From positions 1 through 64,000 of the forward strand of contig DBQM01000014.1 of NCBI GenBank assembly GCA_002305725.1: a DNA stretch of 64,000 nt, given 5' to 3'. The notes under the pieces were generated by a model. The model made no database searches. It was not told the origin of the DNA and was given only the letters and a program-made list of their open reading frames with translations. The stretch's first letter is position 1; every line of letters starts with the position of its first letter. Shown one piece after another: positions 59,164 to 64,000 of the stretch. Position numbers and translations under genes: made by a program. The DNA is from Ruminococcus sp. UBA1394 (GTDB taxonomy: Bacteria > Bacillota > Clostridia > Oscillospirales > Ruminococcaceae).

Positions 59164-60345
59164 TTATTCCAAAACCTCACAGGTTTCAGCGTTTACAAAG
59201 AACGTTTGGTGATAGTCAAATCCGTCCTGTACAAATTCCGGAGTGTAATATCTGCATTCAACTGTTGAATAGAATTCCCAGTAAGGGCGCATTTCATAGG
59301 TTTTTCCATACTCAACCGGCACAAGAAGATATACAAGCTTGCAGTTGTTTACAGTAGTATCAGAAAGTGGGATTTCCCTGTCGTATTTTGCGTATAAAGC
59401 GTATGCTGCCTCTTCTGCTGTGCAAACCTCTGCCTTTGAATTTACGCTTTCAGAAGTATCAAAAACCCATCTTGCCTGAAAACATTCAACGCCCATGCGG
59501 CTCACCACTGCATATATTTCCGACCCCTCAGTACAAAACTTTTGAGAAGCATACCGCTGAGAAGTTATCGGCAAATCTCCTCCGTCTGCCTGATATACAA
59601 TAAGGTAAGCCTCCTGTTCTTCAGTCCATTCCGGAAGCACTTCCCCGTGCTTGTAAATTCTTTCACCGTTTTCATTTCGCACATCATCCTCTTTTATCAG
59701 TGTTTCACAGTCAAGAGCAACAATCTCATAAGATGAAACCGGTATTTCCAGTGCGTCAATTAATGCGTCTGCTTTTGCAAGGGATTCCTGCTTGTCAAGA
59801 CCGTCAATTTCAGATTTTGTAAAAGGATTTTTTCCCGCACCCATTGAATTCAGTACAATTGAAGAAATATGTTCGTAATCATAGTCTGATTTAATGCGCC
59901 ATGATATATCGCCGTCCTCATAGCACACAGTAGAATTATCATCAAAATCAAACCACTTTCTCCTGATATCAGGATTGGTATCGCTTGGGTATTCATCACT
60001 TTCAACTACCGTCTTACCCTCCATGAAGAGCTGGTTTATCACATCTTCATTCCACTTTTTCGGTACTGCGTTTAATACCTGAACCTCTCTTTTCTGCGGT
60101 TCAGCCACAGAACTGATGCTCATTTCAAACTTTGTGGTCTTAACGAATATACCCCTCAGTTCGTCCGCAAAAGCCGCTGTTATGCAGACGCAGCCCACAA
60201 CTGCCGCCGCCAGAACAGGTATCACCCTTTTCTTGCTGAAACTGTGCTTTACACTCCTGCGTGTACTCGTTTCAATGACATTTTCCTTTAACTCCGGACG
60301 GATTTCAATTCGCTGTACAGCTTTTTTGTAATCGTTGATATTCAT
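59164..60345 (-). CDS. Membrane-anchored partner of the ECF sigma factor (putative anti-sigma)
   Basis: 393 residues. A short cytoplasmic N-terminus (NINDYKKAVQRIEIRPELKENVIET), one membrane segment (VIPVLAAAVVGCVCITAAFA, about residues 44-64) and a ~330-residue external domain without recognisable motif. The ATG overlaps the sigma stop (ATGA), and GGAG lies 8 bases upstream, so the pair is translationally coupled. The N-terminal region resembles DUF4179-like anti-sigma proteins; this is inferred from architecture. The large outside domain may sense an envelope signal. Confidence 0.65.
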   Translation of the reverse strand: MNINDYKKAVQRIEIRPELKENVIETSTRRSVKHSFSKKRVIPVLAAAVVGCVCITAAFADELRGIFVKTTKFEMSISSVAEPQKREVQVLNAVPKKWNEDVINQLFMEGKTVVESDEYPSDTNPDIRRKWFDFDDNSTVCYEDGDISWRIKSDYDYEHISSIVLNSMGAGKNPFTKSEIDGLDKQESLAKADALIDALEIPVSSYEIVALDCETLIKEDDVRNENGERIYKHGEVLPEWTEEQEAYLIVYQADGGDLPITSQRYASQKFCTEGSEIYAVVSRMGVECFQARWVFDTSESVNSKAEVCTAEEAAYALYAKYDREIPLSDTTVNNCKLVYLLVPVEYGKTYEMRPYWEFYSTVECRYYTPEFVQDGFDYHQTFFVNAETCEVLE

Positions 60346-60815
60346 ATACAAAACTCCTCTCCCAAAGACTCTCTCAGCATTTTCCTTGCCCTTGAAAGTC
60401 TTGCTCTTATCGCCTGGTCGCTTTTACCGCACATTTCCGCTATTTCCTTTGTGGAATACCCCTCAAAATAGTATAGATGAACCGCAAGCCTGTATTTTTT
60501 CGGCAGCTCCATGACAGCGGTGTAAACTGTTCTTTCGTCATCATTTCTGCATATCTGTGCAGCTTCTTCAAGGGGGACTGTTTTTTTCACTCTGAAAGAT
60601 TTCATGATATCCTTGCAGCGGTTTACAGTCACCCTCATAAGCCATGCTTTTTCGTGCTGTTCATCGCTGAACGTCTGCGAAGAAGTGAAATATTTTATAA
60701 AGACCTCCGACGCAACGTCCTCAGCGTCCGACTTGTTTTTGAAATAAGCAAAAGCTGTGCAGTAGACCATTCTGATGTATTTATCGTACTTTTCTTCCAT
60801 TTCCTGTTTTTCCAA
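60342..60815 (-). CDS. ECF-type RNA polymerase sigma factor
   Basis: 157 residues. Region 2 (MVYCTAFAYFKNKSDAEDVASEVFIKYF, AWLMRVTVNRCKDIMKS) and region 4 (LPKKYRLAVHLYYFEGYSTKEIAEMCGKSDQAIRARLSRARKMLRESLG), in pieces, are clear. I prefer the TTG at 60815 with GGGGGTG 5 bases before it; an ATG at 60851 would give a longer N-terminus without a ribosome site. A palindrome GAAACGTTTC lies at about 60840-60849. Target promoters cannot be read. Confidence 0.88.
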   Translation of the reverse strand: MEKQEMEEKYDKYIRMVYCTAFAYFKNKSDAEDVASEVFIKYFTSSQTFSDEQHEKAWLMRVTVNRCKDIMKSFRVKKTVPLEEAAQICRNDDERTVYTAVMELPKKYRLAVHLYYFEGYSTKEIAEMCGKSDQAIRARLSRARKMLRESLGEEFCI

Positions 60816-60892
60816 TAATTCACCCCCATTCCTTGTTCTGAAACGTTTCATAAATATAACGATTATAAAAGCTGTAATGTGACAAAAAAATA

Positions 60893-60909
60893 ACTGCCAT
60901 TCCGGCAGT
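60893..60909. terminator. Terminator after the DHHW gene
   Basis: ACTGCC-attcc-GGCAGT with T7 on both sides (plus CATTTTTTT, minus TATTTTTTT). It lies 8 bases past the stop codon of the minus-strand gene and could also stop plus-strand read-through. Confidence 0.8.
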
Positions 60910-60916
60910 CATTTTT

Positions 60917-62056
60917 TTACTGTGTCAAACCCACATTTTTTATATTCTTGTCAATGGAAAAAGTTGACGCATTATAAAGAAACAGGGTATGATCAAATTC
61001 ATTCGGGTCAGCATAATCCGTTATGCAGGTTTTGACATATCTCAGGTCAATAACCGAAATTTCGGAATAATTCTGTATAAGAAACGGTACAAAGCTGTTT
61101 GCGTAGGAATCCTTTATCAGCAGCAGCTTGCGTTTTGTATCCGCATTTGTTTTAATTTTCGTAAGCGCTCTGTTGTGTCCCAGAAAAAGACAGTATTTGT
61201 CATTGGTTTCAAGGAACTCGGGGAAATAAATATCCCTTGCATATTCTTCATTAATGCCGTCATTGAGCGTTAAACTGTAAGCCACAACATTGTTCCCCGG
61301 CTTGAAAATATCTATCTGGTCTGGCTTTATGCCATCATAGAGGCACTTTGAATAAAATGTACCCCGGAAATCATCAGCCGCCTTTTCAACGTCATAATCC
61401 TCATAGCAGGGCAGGCCCATTTTTCTCGCAGCCGCCTTGTATGCCGTAAATGCTCCCTTTGAAGTCCAGTGGTGGTCAGTCCTGTAATAGATATATTCAT
61501 CTCTTGCAGAATACATGGCACTGAAAATATCAATCTTATGTACATTCTCCGCAAATTTTCCGTATATCTCATTTATAAGCTTTTTCTGATCGACCTGCGG
61601 CAGATACGGTTCAAGCTCGTCCTTGTAAATTCCAGCAGAAGTGGGTGCTATCATTACGAATGTTTTTGTGTCGTACATTTCAGCGAACTTATTAATTGAG
61701 TTTACCGACAAATCAATTTCATCATAATCCGGCTCGGGAAGTTTTTCGTACATTCTGTCATCGGTTATGTAAATACCGTTTATAAGCTCTTTGCCGCTGA
61801 GTCTTTCTAAATTAAGCTTTGCCTTGACCCAGTTTATTCTCGCCGGAAAATGGTCTGACAGATATGCCTCAATACCATTCATGTAAGATTTATCTGCAAC
61901 TGACTCTACGGATATCTCCGGACGCTTTTCAAGTGACCTGTTTTCAGTTTCCGAAAAATCCTTTTTATCCGAAATAAAAAAGATAAAAGGAAAAATGAAA
62001 ATCAGAATTAAAAATGCTATTGCTGATTTAATATACTGCTTTCTTAACATTTTCAT
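60917..62056 (-). CDS. DHHW-family surface polysaccharide acetylation protein (AlgX/AlgJ-like)
   Basis: 379 residues. An N-terminal membrane anchor (IKSAIAFLILIFIFPFIFFIS) and an external SGNH-like domain with YYRTDHHWTSKGAF, the DHHW motif whose Asp and His are catalytic in AlgX/AlgJ, and KDSYANSFVPFL (the Ser block). These proteins attach acetyl groups to polysaccharides outside the membrane. It lies 5 bp after an MBOAT acyltransferase, so the two form one acetylation system. The polysaccharide acted on is unknown. Confidence 0.88.
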   Translation of the reverse strand: MKMLRKQYIKSAIAFLILIFIFPFIFFISDKKDFSETENRSLEKRPEISVESVADKSYMNGIEAYLSDHFPARINWVKAKLNLERLSGKELINGIYITDDRMYEKLPEPDYDEIDLSVNSINKFAEMYDTKTFVMIAPTSAGIYKDELEPYLPQVDQKKLINEIYGKFAENVHKIDIFSAMYSARDEYIYYRTDHHWTSKGAFTAYKAAARKMGLPCYEDYDVEKAADDFRGTFYSKCLYDGIKPDQIDIFKPGNNVVAYSLTLNDGINEEYARDIYFPEFLETNDKYCLFLGHNRALTKIKTNADTKRKLLLIKDSYANSFVPFLIQNYSEISVIDLRYVKTCITDYADPNEFDHTLFLYNASTFSIDKNIKNVGLTQ

Positions 62057-62061
62057 TCCTC

Positions 62062-63453
62062 CTAAAATCTGAAATACAAAAACGGATTATAGCTTGCATC
62101 AACCAGAAAAGCAGTACACACAAGCATAAGAACCAGCTGCAATACCGGCATTGCATTCTCCAGCAGTTTTGAGCCAAACTCACTCCTGCGCATTTTCTCA
62201 TAAAGCTTTTTCATAAGCTCTCCGGAACCGATTATGCAGAAAATAAATACAACAGCGTATGATTTAAGCTGATAAAATGCGGTGTTGTCAATTATTGTTC
62301 CCGTCTTTCCGAACATAGCGCTGTAATAGCTTAAAGCGGAAGGCAGGTCAGCAGTATCAAAAAGCACCCAGCCCATTACTGCTATGAAAAACGTGTAGAC
62401 AATAGAAACAAAGGACGGCAGCTTTTCAAGGATTTTTCCCAGGAAAAGCTTTTCTAAAATTATCAGAATACCGAAATATAGTCCCCACAGAATAAAATTC
62501 CAGCTTGCACCGTGCCATAAACCGGTCAGTCCCCAGACTATTAAAGTGTTACGCAATGTTTTAAGTTTTCCGTTTCTGTTTCCGCCAAGAGGTATGTAGA
62601 CGTAGGACTTGAACCATGAGCCAAGAGTGATATGCCATCTTCTCCAGAATTCCGACACGCTTTTTGAAATATACGGGTGATTGAAGTTCTCGGGAAAATT
62701 AAATCCCAGCATTTTTCCAAGTCCCACAGCCATGTCCGAATAGCCGGAAAAGTCGTAATATATCTGGAATGTAAACGCCAGTATTCCAATCCACGCCGTT
62801 ACAACGGAAATTTCAGAATAGTCCATGGCTTTTATTTCAGTCCACAGCAAACCGATATTGTTGGCAAGCAGAACCTTTTTCCCGAGTCCCCTTGCGAAAA
62901 TGCCGACGCCCTCTCCAAGCTTGCATATATTGACAGTTCTTGAATCAATCTCGTTCTGAACGTCTTCATAACGCACAATAGGACCTGCAACGATCTGCGG
63001 AAAAAGTGAAACATATGTTGCAAAATTGAGAAAGCTTTTCTGTACCTTTATTTTCCTCATATACATATCAATCGTGTAGGACATACTCTGGAACGTGTAA
63101 AAGGATATGCCTATCGGCAACGGAAGTTCTTTGATACTGATTCCGAATATTCCTGCTATAAATCCGCTGTATTTGAAAACGCCCAGCATACCCAGATTTA
63201 CTATCAACGACACAAGCAGGGCAGCAGTACGCTTTTTTGGCTGCGAATCAAAGCGGTTTATGGCAAGTCCTGCCATGTAGTCCACAAATGACGAAAAAAT
63301 CATTAAAAGTACATAAACCGGCTCTCCCCATGCATAAAAAAACAGTCCCGACAGGAGCAGAACCACATTTTTTATTTTCCCCGGAGATATGTAGTATATC
63401 AGCAATACCGCCGGCAAAAAAAAGTATAAAAATGTTATACTTGAAAATACCAT
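62062..63453 (-). CDS. MBOAT-family membrane O-acyltransferase
   Basis: 463 residues, about ten membrane helices. SVSEFWRRWHITLGSWFKSYVYIPLGGNR and the catalytic WHGASWNFILWGLY (His) are MBOAT/DltB/AlgI blocks; LPLPIGISFYTFQSMSYTID is the N-terminal one. It moves acetyl groups across the membrane to the DHHW partner. AlgI-type rather than DltB is favoured by the partner and absence of dlt genes. Confidence 0.92.
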   Translation of the reverse strand: MVFSSITFLYFFLPAVLLIYYISPGKIKNVVLLLSGLFFYAWGEPVYVLLMIFSSFVDYMAGLAINRFDSQPKKRTAALLVSLIVNLGMLGVFKYSGFIAGIFGISIKELPLPIGISFYTFQSMSYTIDMYMRKIKVQKSFLNFATYVSLFPQIVAGPIVRYEDVQNEIDSRTVNICKLGEGVGIFARGLGKKVLLANNIGLLWTEIKAMDYSEISVVTAWIGILAFTFQIYYDFSGYSDMAVGLGKMLGFNFPENFNHPYISKSVSEFWRRWHITLGSWFKSYVYIPLGGNRNGKLKTLRNTLIVWGLTGLWHGASWNFILWGLYFGILIILEKLFLGKILEKLPSFVSIVYTFFIAVMGWVLFDTADLPSALSYYSAMFGKTGTIIDNTAFYQLKSYAVVFIFCIIGSGELMKKLYEKMRRSEFGSKLLENAMPVLQLVLMLVCTAFLVDASYNPFLYFRF

Positions 63454-63468
63454 TTATTTCTCCAATTA

Positions 63469-64000
63469 TTATTTTATTCTACGCATTATTTCTTCAAGTT
63501 CTTCAGGACTCATCATTGTGTTGAGCACCTCAAGCATACTGTTGGGCGAAAGAAGTGACGGCAGTTTCAGATATTCAAGCAACTTTTTTCTCAGATCTGA
63601 ACTGTTTTTTCCACCGGAAAGTCCGAGAGTAAACAAATCAGTCTTTGTGATTTTTTCACGCTCTTCTCCGGCTGACGCCGTAACTCCTGCTTTTTCAAGT
63701 GCCTCAAGTATTATTTTTTTCTCTACGCCCTCAACGCCAAGTTTTCCCTCGGCTGATGGCTTTAACTTTCTTTTTTCCTTTCCCATTATATCGGGAATGT
63801 ATACGTTTATTATAGTCCCCCTTTTAACTGCGCCTTTTATGTGATTTCTTATAATGAATCCGGCGCTGTCAGAATCGGTCATTATAATTATTCCGGTTTT
63901 CTCAGCGTAATAGCGGATAAGTTCAAGCTTTTCGGTATCCTTAAAAATATTGAATCCGTTTGTAGTAATTATAACGGCATCTATTATTGATGAAAGCTTT
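63469..64000 (-). CDS. rnmV: Ribonuclease M5, 3' part only
   Basis: An open frame runs off the window end; the visible 176 residues begin KLSSIIDAVIITTNGFNIFKD. This is the Toprim core of RNase M5, with IIIMTDSDSAGFIIRNHIK as the metal-binding DxD, followed by the C-terminal DUF4093 region (LGVEGVEKKIILEALEKAG, TDLFTLGLSG, DLRKKLLEYLKLP). It matures 5S rRNA. DSDSAG differs slightly from the more usual DPDxAG. The start and catalytic EGKxD are outside the window. The gene ends 15 bp before the MBOAT gene. Confidence 0.88.
   Translation of the reverse strand, partial: KLSSIIDAVIITTNGFNIFKDTEKLELIRYYAEKTGIIIMTDSDSAGFIIRNHIKGAVKRGTIINVYIPDIMGKEKRKLKPSAEGKLGVEGVEKKIILEALEKAGVTASAGEEREKITKTDLFTLGLSGGKNSSDLRKKLLEYLKLPSLLSPNSMLEVLNTMMSPEELEEIMRRIK

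Noticed and set aside
1..64000. tRNA or rRNA genes, CRISPR arrays, insertion sequences with transposase, prophage
   Set aside because: None was recognised in reading both strands; the only direct repeats of array-like regularity are coding LRR units.

Overview
The window looks like the chromosome of an anaerobic, spore-forming, flagellated Gram-positive of the Clostridia, most likely near Ruminococcus/Oscillospiraceae. This is inferred from gene content only: a SpoIIID sporulation regulator, a zinc-binding (four-ligand) ribosomal protein S18, a dockerin-bearing BspA-type leucine-rich repeat protein, a ferredoxin-type dihydropyrimidine dehydrogenase, a FliY-type (Gram-positive) flagellar switch and SigD/FlbD/FlhX flagellar genes. 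Many clean TTGACA / 17 bp / TATAAT promoters and Shine-Dalgarno-led starts are readable.

Layout. 0-5 kb: a small XRE regulator with an operator inside a divergent promoter, the rpsF-ssb-rpsR operon, galU, a RING/zinc-ribbon membrane protein, prfB (no programmed frameshift) and a MITE-like inverted repeat. 5-9.6 kb: a secreted LRR-dockerin protein, a compact type I toxin-antitoxin locus whose sense and antisense RNAs start from the two arms of one inverted repeat, and a heavy-metal export operon (ArsR/CadC-like regulator, detached HMA chaperone, P-type ATPase). 9.7-17.9 kb: a PepV-like dipeptidase, then a reductive pyrimidine/beta-alanine catabolic operon (PreA with a transplanted Fe-S domain, PucR regulator, class III aminotransferase, carbamoyl-amide hydrolase, iron alcohol dehydrogenase) behind a promoter plus terminator-like leader. 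Dihydropyrimidinase and the flavin subunit PreT are absent. 18-22.3 kb: SGNH esterase, orphan small proteins, spoIIID, and a TPR-bearing glycosyltransferase next to flagellin.

22.4-50.6 kb: flagellin with a SigD-type promoter, then a nearly complete flagellar/type III export operon on the minus strand, from a sigma-A promoter at 50.57 kb: flgBC fliEFGHIJK flgD TIGR02530 flgE flbD motAB fliM fliY fliOPQR flhBA sigD flgF/flhO flgG/flhP, a second FliK-like gene, flhX, a PilZ protein and fapA. fliL, flhF, flhG and all che genes are missing here. FliM and FliY both lack the N-terminal CheY-binding peptide, and FliY lacks readable phosphatase motifs. A 16-bp hairpin with an ACGGAG loop between flgE and flbD looks like a CsrA site.

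50.6-64 kb: a large Upf1-like SF1 helicase, a palindrome cluster, a MarR-controlled heterodimeric ABC exporter with a cytidylate-kinase-like gene, an ECF sigma factor with a membrane-anchored partner, a DHHW/MBOAT pair for surface polysaccharide O-acetylation, and the 3' part of rnmV cut by the window edge.

The best candidates for new biology are the inverted-repeat toxin-antitoxin locus, the flagellar switch lacking CheY contact sites, the CsrA-type hairpin in the hook operon, and the re-wired PreA operon. No database search was possible; family names come from recognised motifs and gene order.
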